Positions 21,559 to 32,595 of a stretch of DNA of 64,000 nt are shown piece by piece. The stretch is from Cololabis saira (Eukaryota; Chordata; Actinopteri; Beloniformes; Belonidae). The notes beneath the pieces are model-generated. The model saw nothing but the letters and a program-made list of their open reading frames with translations, was not told the origin of the DNA and did no database searches. A program made the translations under genes and the position numbers. The stretch lies in assembly GCF_033807715.1 (NCBI RefSeq), contig NC_084606.1:38363901-38427900 (forward strand), written 5' to 3'. The number at the start of each line of letters is the position of its first letter. The first letter of the stretch is position 1.

Positions 21559-21768
21559 TAGGGGTGTGTATCGTAACAATATATCGTGCCACGAAATTTG
21601 GGGAATTTTGGGATTTTTGGGAACAGAAACATCCAAATACGTGTTGTGGAGGTGACAAACTGTATTGTGATATTGGGTTATTAATATTAATATATTGTGT
21701 TGACTAGTAACCCGCGGACCAAAATCTTCCTCTGCTCAGAAGAAACTAGTTCCGTTTTGCGGTCCCGG

Positions 21769-21781
21769 TCACGGGACTCTT
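21769..21781. repeat. Target-site duplication of SINE (left)
   Basis: TCACGGGACTCTT is repeated exactly at 22288-22300. Confidence 0.85.
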
Positions 21782-22287
21782 TTTTTTATTTTTTTTATAT
21801 ATTTTTATCCCGTTTTTTTTCCCCCATTTTATCACCCAGTGCTCCTACCTAACAGTCTTGGGCGTTGCTCCCTCTACCAACCCCGGGAGGGCCCTGCACT
21901 GGGCTCAGGTCTCCTCCTTAACCTGAGGAGTGAGCAGCAGCAGCAGCTTCTTTTCACCAGACAGGGTGGGGCTTCTCCGGCCGGACGTAGCGCGTGGAAG
22001 GGTCACGTTATTCCGGCCAGATCCTCCCCACCCCATCTGTTCCCCGGTTGGCCAGAGGGGGCAGTAGAGCCAGGACTGTGTGCATGTTTTTGTGAGTGTA
22101 GCTCACATTATCTACCCAAGGGAACACGGGGAGAACATGCAAACTCCACACAGAAAGATCCTTTCTCCAACCCCACCCAGGGTGTGGGTGCTGAAGTCAT
22201 GGGGGAACTAACACGCACTTCAGCGCCCACAGCGTCCCCGGCGGGAATCGAACCCAGGACCTTCTTGCTGTGAGATGGCTGCACTGA
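21782..22287 (-). mobile_element. tRNA-derived SINE (506 bp)
   Basis: On the minus strand the 5' part carries a tRNA-type B box (GGTTCGATTCC, at about 22242-22254), followed by GTGTGGAGTTTGCATGTTCT, a motif of fish tRNA-SINEs. The 3' end is an A/T-rich tail (plus-strand T runs at 21782-21835). A 13-bp exact duplication flanks it. A 3' fragment of the same SINE is at 33058-33170 in the other orientation. Confidence 0.82.
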
Positions 22288-22877
22288 TCACGGGACTCTT
22301 GCAGGGTTTTGAGCTCTGAACTTTTACTTATGTAAGGCTGGTGTAGAGTTAAGCCTTACCTTATTAAAATAAACCTTTTTGGGGTCGTGAGTAGGATAAA
22401 CACGGGGACAACTTCTGCTGAGTTCCAGTGTACTTTAATGTCCCTCAACAGTGTGGGATTTTAGAACATCAACACATTTTTAGTTTTAGTTTACTTTTAT
22501 TTATTTATTTATTTATTTAATTTTAGTTGTTAAATTTCTGGAAAAGAAAAAAGTCAAATCATACATGAGAGAAACTATTCAGTTTGTGTCTAAATATTTG
22601 TACTTGTATGAAACTGAAGATGCATAATGCAAACCTGACATTTACTTTTAGTTCAGTTTGTGGAAAATGGTTGGCCTGGCTTTCTCTTTAAAACTTAAAC
22701 AGTTATAAAGCATATTGTTTTGTATTTTGTGCCTTTCAAATACATTTTTTTTTTCCAATCATATGTTCCTCATTCAAGGTTGTTGAAAAAAATACTGCTA
22801 TAATATCGTATCGTTATCGTGACCTCAATATCGTGTATCGTACCGTATCGTGAGATTAGTGTATCGTTACACCCCTA

Positions 22878-23819
22878 CCTATGTAAATTGCTCCCGTTGT
22901 TACGTAACTTTGGGGAGCAGAATCTTATTGGCTCGTAGATCCACATCACACTGGACGGCTCATCCGGGTGGCTGTACAGACACTGCAGAATTTGGTTTCC
23001 TTCCTCCTCTGAGTTGGCAGGCTGAGGGGAGACCACTTTATATATGTTAAAGCAAGAAAAAAACCTGTTTTTCATAATAGGTCCGTCCCCTTTAACTATG
23101 GACAACATGTGATTAATTGCGATTAAAAAAAGCCCTACTGTTAAAGTAAACAGGTTATTGGTCTGTGTTGACGTGTCTCCCTTCATAGAGAGGAACGTTT
23201 CTTTGTGCTCAGTCAGGGTCAGAGTCGGAGGCAAGAAGCAGCTTTTTGTTGTAGAATAATCCTCAGATTGATGATTAGTTCAGTTACTCAATTCATGATC
23301 TTAAACTGATATAGGAGCTGTTACGTGGCAGAAAAATAGCGATATGAAACTGCTAATCAAGCCCAACAGCTTAATCTGATGTTTGTCCAGTTCATCTTAA
23401 GAAGACTGTGGGAGATTGAGGACAAAAGTCTCTTTGTTGCCCTTTTGTTGCTCATAGTAGTTCAACTCAATCAGCCAGACAGGAATTTAAATGAGAAGCT
23501 GAAAGGATCTGAGCTGTTCTTGACATTAACATTAAAATCCCTGTGAATTTCCCTCAGTGTTACAGTAATCCAGTCACACTTACTGTAAACAACTCCATGT
23601 GTCCACAATCGTTCAAATTCACAGTGGTGGAAAAAGTTAGTAAACCCTTACAAGGATTTTTTTAGTAAAATGTATTTATGAAAGAGTTGGTCTTTATTAC
23701 ACCTACCTTGTTTTTTTTTTAAACCAAAGAAAACCATATTATATTATTAGCATTTATAAGGATAGAGGGTCTGCATTGACGTCACTTCCCCACTGGACCA
23801 GCCCCCTTACTCTCACTGA
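22878..23819. other. No gene recognised
   Basis: A short GATTAATTGCGATTAAAA motif near 23110 resembles the edge of a common fish transposon. The rest is unassigned. Confidence 0.35.
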
Positions 23820-23911
23820 GTGGTAAAAACAGCTGCAACTAGTGGAGAAGACGGAATAACAGCTGATTATCAGCTTAAATTAAAGTCAGTTGGACTTGAC
23901 AGTGACCCGTA

Positions 23912-25070
23912 CAGTTACCCCAAGAACCAGTGGTCCATGGACATTAATATTTGGTACAGTTACCCCAAGAACCAGTGGTCCATGAACATTAATATTTGGT
24001 ACAGTTACCAAGAACCAGTGGTCCATGGACATTAATATTTGGTACAGTTACCAAGAACCAGTGGTCCATGGACATTAATATTTGGTACAGTTACCCCAAG
24101 AACCAGTGGTCCATGAACATTAATATTTGGTACAGTTACCAAGAACCAGTGGTCCATGGACATTAATATTTGGTACAGTTACCAAGAACCAGTGGTCCAT
24201 GGACATTAATATTTGGTACAGTTACCAAGAACCAGTGGTCCATGGACATTAATATTTGGTACATTTACCAAGAACCAGTGGTCCATGGACATTAATATTT
24301 GGTACAGTTACCCCAAGAACCAGTGGTCCATGGACATTAATATTTGGTACAGTTACCCCAAGAACCAGTGGTCCATGGACATTAATATTTGGTACAGTTA
24401 CCAAGAACCAGTGGTCCATGGACATTAATATTTGGTACAGTTACCCCAAGAACCAGTGGTCCATGGACATTAATATTTGGTACAGTTACCAAGAACCAGT
24501 GGTCCATGGACATTAATATTTGGTACAGTTACCCCAAGAACCAGTGGTCCATGGACATTAATATTTGGTACAGTTACCCCAAGAACCAGTGGTCCATGGA
24601 CATTAATATTTGGTACAGTTACCAAGAACCAGTGGTCCATGGACATTAATATTTGGTACAGTTACCAAGAACCAGTGGTCCATGGACATTAATATTTGGT
24701 ACAGTTACCCCAAGAACCAGTGGTCCATGGACATTAATATTTGGTACAGTTACCCCAAGAACCAGTGGTCCATGGACATTAATATTTGGTACAGTTACCA
24801 AGAACCAGTGGTCCATGGACATTAATATTTGGTACAGTTACCCCAAGAACCAGTGGTCCATGGACATTAATATTTGGTACAGTTACCAAGAACCAGTGGT
24901 CCATGGACATTAATATTTGGTACAGTTACCCCAAGAACCAGTGGTCCATGGACATTAATATTTGGTACAGTTACCCCAAGAACCAGTGGTCCATGGACAT
25001 TAATATTTGGTACAGTTACCAAGAACCAGTGGTCCATGGACATTAATATTTGGTACAGTTACCAAGAACC
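23912..25070 (+). repeat. 43/45-bp coding-derived minisatellite, main block
   Basis: About 27 units start AGTTACCCCAAGAACCAG (45 bp, L) or AGTTACCAAGAACCAG (43 bp, S). From 24306 the order is L-L-S-L-S-L-L-S-S and the same nine-unit order starts again at 24703, a 397-bp higher-order repeat. The first units carry CCATGAAC variants (second and fifth), which later units lack. Confidence 0.95.
25063..25070. repeat. Target-site duplication of hAT (left)
   Basis: CAAGAACC is repeated exactly at 26366-26373. Confidence 0.88.
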
Positions 25071-26365
25071 TAGAGCCATATGAAATCCGTTTTATTTTTT
25101 GCCCAATTCCGTTTTATTTTTTCTCAAATTCCGTTTTTTCCATTTTAATATTTCTGAATTCTGTATTTTGCTTTTTATCGTCATTTTTACCATTAAAAAA
25201 AAGTGTCTGGTAAGTGGAAATGAATAAATGTCCACAATTTAATAATATATAACAGTCCATTTAATGTTTAAAGTGCCTGAAATTAGTGAAATACTGTTCA
25301 ATTACATTTTAAAGAGAAATAATAAATATATAAATATTTGCAACTTAACATGTGTAACTTTAATTACACATATTTTTCTCTCTTAAAAATAAAATAGATT
25401 TTATTTTATTTCAAATGCTATCTTATTTTATTTCTTTACCAGCAGTTTGAATTTCCCCTTTTCTTTGTTAATTGTCTCAACACATTTTTATAATAAATTA
25501 ATATAAACACATCTTAACAATTGAACAGTTTTGCAGTTTTTCTTTCTTCCCCTGTAATAATCTTTGCGGCCCACTAGATGGCGCTCGCGGCCCAAGTGTG
25601 GGCCGCGGCCCTATGGTTAAGAATCACTGCTTTATATCATTAATGTGCAAACAGCCACAAAGTCTTGAACAAACTCTCGCCTTGCGTCTCCTGATGAGGT
25701 ACTTGATGTTATGGTTGTTTGCAGGGCTGGTGTGCTTTGAGAAGCACGTTGTTTTTCCTTGTTCCTTACATGGCTTTTGGAGGCTATGTGATCGTCGCAC
25801 GTGTTTTTTCGAGTCCAGTCCACCGTATGTTGACAATATTTACAAAAAAGCTTGTTGCCTGATGCATAGAAGTCAGCGTACTGCTCTGCTCTGTATGTAG
25901 CACTTAGCGTGGAGTTCCGTAACTTTTTTGCAGACCCTAGAGGGGAGGGAGCCGCTCGCTTGGAGTAGTACACGCCCGTACCATTTTATTGTGAAAATCA
26001 GAGAGCTCTGTTTCCGCCCTAACACACAGCACAACTGCATGGAGGACGCTGGTCAGTTATCTTAACTCACATAAACACATTGAACATCCTGTTAAACCTT
26101 CAAATTAAAATGTAAAACCATTTGACGATCATGATGTAAACAGCAGCACGTGTGTGTTGTGTATATGCGCGTTCGCGTGCGTGGCTTAAGCTCGCTCCAC
26201 CGTCTTCACTTGATTTCTAATGTTCCATTTTCTCCCGAAAACTGAATTTAAACCCAGATTAGGGCCAATTCTGTAATATTCCGCGTTTTATTCTAATTCC
26301 ATTTTTATTGGTCATTTCCGCGATTCCGTCCGCGATTCCGTTAACACGGATTTCATATGGCTCTA
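25071..26365. mobile_element. hAT element (1295 bp) inside the minisatellite
   Basis: The ends TAGAGCCATATGAAATCCGT and, inverted, TAGAGCCATATGAAATCCGT are identical over 20 bases. CAAGAACC, part of the repeat unit, is duplicated on both sides. The 8-bp duplication supports hAT. The interior has a minus-strand zinc-finger ORF (25632-25973) and, next to it, a GC-rich block (25565-25631) that reads inverted as CAGTGATTCTTAACCATAGG, the start of another hAT-type end. It lacks a full transposase. Confidence 0.9.
25632..25973 (-). pseudogene. CGGBP1-like BED-type zinc-finger ORF of a hAT, truncated
   Basis: The 113-codon frame contains YADFYASGNKLFCKYCQHTV then DHIASKSHVRNKEKQ, a C-x2-C...H-x4-H finger like that of CGG-binding protein 1, whose family derives from hAT transposases. 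The finger occupies roughly residues 42-70, and REFVQDFVAVC near the end matches the start of the next conserved block. The frame then stops exactly where the block at 25565-25631 begins, so it was cut by a second insertion or deletion. It might still encode a small DNA-binding protein, but no promoter evidence is visible. Confidence 0.6.
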
Positions 26366-26574
26366 CAAGAACCAGTGGTCCATGGACATTAATATTTGGT
26401 ACAGTTACCAAGAACCAGTGGTCCATGGACATTAATATTTGGTACAGTTACCCCAAGAACCAGTGGTCCATGGACATTAATATTTGGTACAGTTACCAAG
26501 AACCAGTGGTCCATGGACATTAATATTTGGTACAGTTACCAAGAACCAGTGGTCCATGGACATTAATATTTGGC
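26366..26574 (+). repeat. 43/45-bp minisatellite, right block
   Basis: About four and a half further units (partial S, S, L, S, S) after the hAT. The last unit runs straight into the single-copy coding sequence at TTTGGCCACCAATCC. Confidence 0.93.
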
Positions 26575-26700
26575 CACCAATCCAGTTTCCTGATATTTAT
26601 ATGTACTTAATTTCTACACCGGGGAAATACACGAAGCAAAGCTCGAAGGCTTACAAAAGTCTTGACGCTTGGTCCGACTTCAAGGCAGGATTTGTTGGTG

Positions 26701-26860
26701 AATACGTTGTGCGTGGATTTAACCCAGAACCATAAATCAACTTTACACAAAAACGTCATCAACGGGAATTTATCGTTTTTACCGTGAGATGACAAATTCT
26801 TACCGTGGGGAATTTTTTTGACGGTTTATCGTGAACGGTAAAATATCGTCCATTCCTAGT
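26701..26860 (-). mobile_element. Family Q hAT-like MITE, partial
   Basis: It matches the left part of 49077-50246 in inverted orientation: CGTTGTGCGTGGATTTAA, ACCATAAATCA, ACGGTTTATCGTGAACGGTA and the end ATTCCTAG. The purine core and the other end are missing. Confidence 0.7.
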
Positions 26861-27602
26861 AGTGAGTGGAGCTGGACTTGAACTTCAAGGTGGTGAAAGC
26901 ATTGAATATCTGAGCTCTCTTCCTTGCTTCTATATGGTTGCAGCTCAGCAGCAAGAATGAAGCCTGCCAGCCTCAGATAAGGGCTTAGCTGACTCCTTCA
27001 CCACCTCAGTGGTCATTACCTGGCCCAAGAGGACTTTAAACTTCTGCAGTGACACATTTAGAAATGAAAGTGGAAAGGTTGACCTGAGCACTCAATCTTG
27101 AGAGACAGCTGGAGTGGATTCTTTGCTGTGTCATATTTGCAAGTCAGGAATTTCTGAGACCTTATTTAGCAGTTTTTATATCATCTCTGCTTCATTATAT
27201 TCTCAGTTGGAGGTCAGCTCTGTATCATGCACTAACTATATACCATCCCAAGGTCTTAGGAAGATCTTAGTTCCACTAAAGATTTGATGGAGACATTTTC
27301 TTTCATCTTTTTTTCACCTTAGAGGCTTTAATCGCCATATAAAGACACCGTTGCCCTTTATTTCCCTAATAGGCTTCAAATAACTATTCTGACAATCCTT
27401 ATGTGGGCATAACAATAACATTTATGCATAAGCGCTTTAGTCCAGCATACAACATCCCTCCTTCATTAAACATTAGTCCATTTGTATATAAACTGTTTGC
27501 AGAGACAAAATTGTGCATGTTTGGGCATTCATGGATAAGTTAGTGGTTCCACATTTTTTGTAGGTCTGAACAACATCTGCTCCTGCGTCTGACCACTAGG
27601 GA
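26861..27602. other. No gene recognised
   Basis: Unassigned, apparently unique sequence with no supported frame. Confidence 0.35.
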
Positions 27603-27925
<323 letters not shown>

Positions 27926-27949
27926 CTATCTGATCATTCCTCGACTGCT

Positions 27950-28230
27950 CCAATCAATAATTAGTCATATGTATTGCTTGTTTGTATTGCATTGTAATGT
28001 CAATGGCTACAGTCTTGTGATCCTAAAATTTAGATTTATTTTTTATTTTTCAATGATTTTGCTGATTTTGCTCTTGGGTTCTTCTTTCGTTACTGGAACG
28101 CTACCAACACATTTGTACTGTATAATAGTGCATTGTCATTGGTAGACCATCGACAATTTTGTTGTACCCCAACGTGCAATGGAAATAAATTCTATTCTAT
28201 TCTATTCTTTTCTATTCTATTCCTTGTTGT
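27950..28230 (+). mobile_element. L2-type LINE 3' tail
   Basis: TTGTACCCCAACGTGCAATG followed by GAAATAAA and TTCTATTCTA repeats (about 28160-28220) is the stem-loop plus short-repeat tail of L2 elements. No coding part is visible, so it is a short 5'-truncated copy; its left boundary is uncertain. Confidence 0.65.
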
Positions 28231-28411
28231 GGCAGTTTTTCATTATTACATATGACAGAGGTTTAATTTTAAATGAAAAATACTGCAGGAAAGTGTATTT
28301 CTCACCAGCACTTGTGTAGGGGTTTCCAAGGATTGTTTTATGGATCTTGAGATTACGTCTATTAAAAGAAAAGAATGCTGTTGTTATTTTGTACTTTTAT
28401 TATTGTTATTA

Positions 28412-29127
28412 TTAGGGTCCTAGCACCAGCGAGGCTTGTGTGAAGCCCTACTGAAATCGGAAAGATTATTATTATTTTATCCAAAAACAATTGCGTTTTT
28501 GAGGCGCATAACTTACTCAAAAAGTTGTGAAACTTGGCAAGCACGTCCCATGTGGCAAAAAATTACGTATTCTAATAGTGTCAAAAAGGGGCGTGGCCTA
28601 ACGGCTCAACAGCGCCCCCTAGAAAACTTTGTGCCTCAAGCCCCACAATACGGTTTGACGTGCATGCACGAAAATCAGTACACACCTGTATCATGTCACA
28701 ACTTAAAGAAAAGTCTCTTGGCGCCATGGCCGAAACCGAACAGGAAGTCGGCCATTTTGAATTAATCGTTTCATTTTTGCGCAGTTTATGCCATTTTCAC
28801 GTGTCGTACTTTAACGAACTCCTCCTAGCAGGATCGTCCGTTCCACATAAAACTCACTCAGGAGACACAAAAGACATTAACGATGAAAAATTATCAAAAT
28901 CATGAGTTTTCGTGAAATGGTGTGGCCGTGGCGCCGCGTCAAACTTCAATGCTAAACAGGAAGTGATACTAGTAGCTGATTGGCCGATATGTGATTCTGC
29001 CATAACTTTTGAATGGTTTGACATAGAGCGTCATGGGTGGTGTCATCGGACTCGGTTTCAAGTCCTTGACCTCAATTGGTGAAAATTGCACGTGCGAGGT
29101 CCCGTTCATCGCTGCTTGCAGCTTTAA
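28412..29127 (-). mobile_element. Family H (Helitron-like) copy
   Basis: On the minus strand it begins TTAAAGCTGCAAGCAGCG (ending at 29127) and ends with GGACCCTAA, flanked by A before and T after. The interior (GGGGCGTGGCCTAACGGCTC, CGGTTTGACGTGCATGCACG) is shared with the other H copies. The 5' hairpin GCTGCAAGCAGC is intact; the 3' hairpin is degraded. No protein is encoded. Confidence 0.75.
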
Positions 29128-29516
29128 TTGTTGTTGTTTTCCATGGATTTAATGTGTAAAAATAAAAATAAAGTTAACGTAAGATTAATTCCAGCCCTTT
29201 GTCTGATTGTCGATCGCAGTACAATGTACTGTATCTTGCAATTTCTTCCTAAGTGAGTTTGGCACAAGTATACAGCAACATTGTTGTTATTTTATTTTTT
29301 ATTTTTTATTTGTCAAGTGCGAAGTTGAATGATGTGGGTTCATCAAGTAGCTGTGGGTTCTTTGATGTAATGAATGCCACGTCTATCACAGCATGAAACA
29401 TAATCAGAGGCAGAATATTGGGAGATATTAACAAACTTCCAAACAAACTCCAACCAGAGCAGCTGCTGACTCAGACAGCTGCTGGGAATGAAGCAAGTGT
29501 GTTCTTTTTGTCTGGC
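29128..29516. other. No gene recognised
   Basis: Unassigned sequence between two transposons. Confidence 0.35.
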
Positions 29517-29724
29517 CAGTGTTGTGCAAGTTCCTACTTCTCATGAACTAGTTCAAAGTTCAGTTCACATAGTTTGTGAACTGAACTTAAAAATGAACAG
29601 TTCACGTTCATAGTTCACCATTTTCATTTTGAACTAGTTCAAATTCAGTTCATTTCAATATTTTAGGTGAGAAGTACGAATGAAACGCCGCTGCCTCCCT
29701 ATCCTAAAACTGTTCACCATAGAC

Positions 29725-30379
29725 CAGTGGTCTCCAACCCTGGTCCTCAGGGTCCTGTCCTGCATGTTTTACATGTTTCCCCTCAGCTCCCTGATATAAA
29801 TGACTGTCATTAACAGACTTGTGCAGACCTGGATGACAAGCTGATGACGACCATTAATTAGAATCAGGTGTGATGATGCAAGAAACATCTAGAACGGGGG
29901 TCGGCAACCCGCGGCTCTAGAGCCGCATGCAGCTCTTTAGCGCCGCCCTAGTGGCTCCTGGAGCTTTTTCAAAAATGTTTGACCTTTTTTTTTCCTTTTT
30001 TCTTATTTTTTTCCTTTTTTTCTTTTTTTTCTTTTTTCCTTTTTTTTCTTATTTTTTTTCTTTTTTCCTTTTTTTCTTCTTTTTTCTTTTTTTTCTTATT
30101 TTTTTTCTTTTTTTCTTCTTTTTTCCTTTTTTTCTTGTTTTTTTTCTCTTCCTTTTTCCTTTCCTTTTTAATCTTGACATTTCGACTTTTTTCTCGACAT
30201 TTCAACTTCTTTCTCGACATTTCGACTTTTTTCTCGAGGAGTTTTCATTTTTTGCGGCTCCAGACATATTTGTTTTTTGTGTTTATGGTCCAATATGGCT
30301 CTTTCAACATTTTGGGTTGCCGACCGCTGATCTAGAACATGCAGGACAGGCGTCCAGAGGACCAGGGCTGGAGACCCTG
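29725..30379. mobile_element. Second-level hAT-like MITE
   Basis: CAGTGGTCTCCAACCCTGGT at the left and, inverted, CAGGGTCTCCAGCCCTGGTC at the right are the ends of the family seen intact at 12126-12349. It is split by the element at 29895-30329. Confidence 0.7.
29895..30329. mobile_element. Third-level hAT MITE with exact 8-bp duplication
   Basis: The ends CGGGGGTCGGCAACCC and, inverted, CAGCGGTCGGCAACCC match, and ATCTAGAA flanks both sides exactly (29887-29894 and 30330-30337). The inner 29978-30235 is an almost pure T/C tract followed by CTCGACATTTCAACTT repeats. ORFs there are artefacts. Confidence 0.88.
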
Positions 30380-30814
30380 CTGTACAATCATGTATTGTCC
30401 TGGTGGTTTTTCAACTTTACTCAGGTTGTAAATCTCCAACAATGTGGTCCATTATCAGTTTATCTACCTGTTGCAGGTAAATCCTCCCCCTGAAGGAGCA
30501 GCAGTGACTGGGGTCGTTTGGGGCTGTTGGGTCTTGGTCTCTGATCACTTTGTTTGATTGTCAAGGACTCGCAGATATTTCCTCACACTGGACGGATGCT
30601 TTAACTCCACATGACGTTTCAAATGTGAAGTTGACGAGGCAGACGCTCGGACTTGTTTTCTCAGCGCAGGTGGACATAATTTACACAGAAAGGTTAGATT
30701 TCTACCGTCGGACTCTTTGGGAGACGATGTGTAAAATTCCTGCAGATAATGATAAACGGATCATTATCTGACGGCTCGCTGACGCTGCATCTGCAACGTC
30801 TGTCTTCCCCTGTC

Positions 30815-30928
30815 AAGCCTGAATTATGGTCCGTGTTAAATGGACGGCGGAGCCTACGCCGTAGGGTACGGGTGACGCGTACGCAGTAGGCTCCGCGTTG
30901 GTGTAACGCAGAGCCATAATTTAGGCTT
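30815..30928. repeat. Family P palindrome, complete (114 bp)
   Basis: AAGCCTGAATTATGGTCCGT mirrors AAGCCTAAATTATGGCTCTG, and the centre holds GCCTACGCCGTAGGGTACG and its partner. It lies inside the hAT at 29517-31206. Confidence 0.8.
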
Positions 30929-31206
30929 CATTCGTAAAGACTGCACCGGGCTCGTGGAGCATTTTTAAATGTGCGCACTGCTAGCTAGTAAAATGAGAAA
31001 GATTATTCCGTAATAATTGGACCTAAACAGTGAAGCTGAAACTCACATAATCTGAACAGTTCACATTCCAGTTCATGATCTGCAGAATGAACAAGTTCAC
31101 GTTCTAGTTCTTTATTTGCAAATATGTTGCGTTCAGTTCAACGTTCTCACAGAAATGAACGTGTTCAATGAACGTGTTCATTTGAACTCGTTCATGCACA
31201 ACACTG

Positions 31207-32435
31207 CTGGCCGCTGACTTTTGGTCTTACCTGATGATAAGCCACAGAATTTGATAGATTTTAAAAATACGTGACATTCTGTCTACTATCTATACATTAA
31301 TTTAAAGCTAAAACTTTGTCTAATACAAAATTCAATTCAATATCATGAGTTACTGCTGCGCTTCTGTTCAACTATCAAGTAATAGACACCCCCACTGCCA
31401 TGAACGGTTAACATTATTCTTAGAAAAACTAAATAAGCCATTCATGTGAGATGGAAATTAAAAACTGACCTCTTAGCTTCATTAATAAAAAAAAGATGAT
31501 TGCATGTCAGATGTACTCTATACTGCCTGGTAGGTCTCTGCAGGTTTGTCACTACAAGGAGCCCTGACTGTTTTTCACGTTGCTTTTACGTTGTTCCTCT
31601 ATGATCACTCTGTGTGTTGGATTCTTGGCTCACACACAACGACACGGTGTTGGTTTAACTGTGACTGTAGCACCACCGGCGCTTCTGTTAACATAATGGG
31701 ATTTAAAGACACTTAAGAGGATGTGATGGCTCGTCTGCTGAAATACCTTTTGTGGGCCTGACAGTTAATTGTCGACCCCCTGTTCTGACTCAGTTGGGGA
31801 TTGAAGAGAACAGTAATAAGTGTGTGCCTTAACGCGCCCATACCCCTCTACCCCCCGGCGTCATCACCACTTTCCTTTCATCTACCTCTCAGAACAAGAC
31901 GTGGTTAATTTTAGCAGCTTTGACACACATTTGACATAGATTAATTATAGAGGCACATGTAATGCAGCTTGCACAATAGCAGAATAAAGAGAAAGCTGTT
32001 ATTCAGGGCAGTTTTTCTTCTCCACCATCTTCAGCCACCCACACCCTGTCCCCACTTCACTACATGCATCTTTTTCACTTGGCCTCAGCATCCTTCCTTA
32101 CTAACCTTCCATTCATCCTTCCTTCCTTCCCTAACCTCACCGTGTCCCTAGGGACTCAGACATGAATTTGTCCTCGTACTAACCACCGTCCACTTACACA
32201 TTTTCTAATCTGTTTCCACACACTTTGGCTGATAGAAAAAGATTTCACATGGTCAATTGTAGCTCCTTCAAATTTCATGCCCAGTTTCACTCAGATAAGT
32301 AAAAATGGTCACAGAAAGAAGTAGAAAGTGAACGGCCCATGATCGGTTATCCCTGCAGGTTGACAGATTTAAACCTTTATTTACTCTGCATCTCTGAATG
32401 AATGTCAGCTAGAGCTGAACATTTCGTCCCGTATT
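31207..32435. other. No gene recognised
   Basis: About 1.2 kb of apparently unique sequence. A small CCTT run is present near 32110-32130. No supported frame. Confidence 0.35.
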
Positions 32436-32595
32436 GTCCATGGCAGTGACGTGCGGTGAGGTTCATGGTTGGTGAGGCACTGACTCCTTTACTGTCAGAT
32501 TTACAAATATATAAACCATAAACGGTAGCTTATTCAATTGGCTACTGGTTATTTCATATCTCATCAGCATTCTTCACAAAAAAACACACGACACA

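Larger units (their letters stand above)
21559..22877. mobile_element. hAT-like MITE interrupted by a SINE
   Basis: The left end TAGGGGTGTGTATCGTAACA and the right end, inverted, TAGGGGTGTAACGATACACT are terminal inverted repeats. ATCGTATCG-type motifs fill the right flank. A SINE lies at 21782-22287. No clear 8-bp duplication, so hAT membership is inferred from the ends alone. Confidence 0.6.
23820..26697 (+). pseudogene. Coding exon of a multicopy fish gene family, expanded by a minisatellite and cut by a hAT
   Basis: Before the array the frame reads VKTAATSGEDGITADYQLKL then KSVGLDSDPYSYPKNQW. After the array it reads WPPIQFPDIYMYLISTPGKY, then SKAYKSLDAWSDFKAGFV, with a possible donor (G then GTGAAT at 26698). 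The order GLDxDPY, W, WPPIxxPDIYxYL, AYKSLDA matches, from memory, the N-terminal exon of a large fish family of transposon-associated proteins with SWIM and YqaJ-type domains. A 45-bp piece coding YSYPKNQWSMDINIW has multiplied to about 31 units. The 43-bp variants shift the frame and a 1.3-kb hAT interrupts it. The expected ATG is GTG (23820) directly after a TGA. This copy is dead. The parent family assignment is moderate. Confidence 0.55.
29517..31206. mobile_element. hAT-like MITE, outermost of a nested set
   Basis: The ends are CAGTGTTGTGCAAGTTCC and, inverted, CAGTGTTGTGCATGAACG. Both flanks are full of GTTCA/TGAAC motifs (29550-29660 and 31040-31200). CTGGC borders both ends, a shortened form of the 8-bp duplication. 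Two further nested MITEs and a P element lie inside. Confidence 0.75.

Noticed and set aside
22237..22254. tRNA-like B box
   Set aside because: It belongs to a SINE with A/T tail and target duplication. The rest does not fold as a tRNA by eye.
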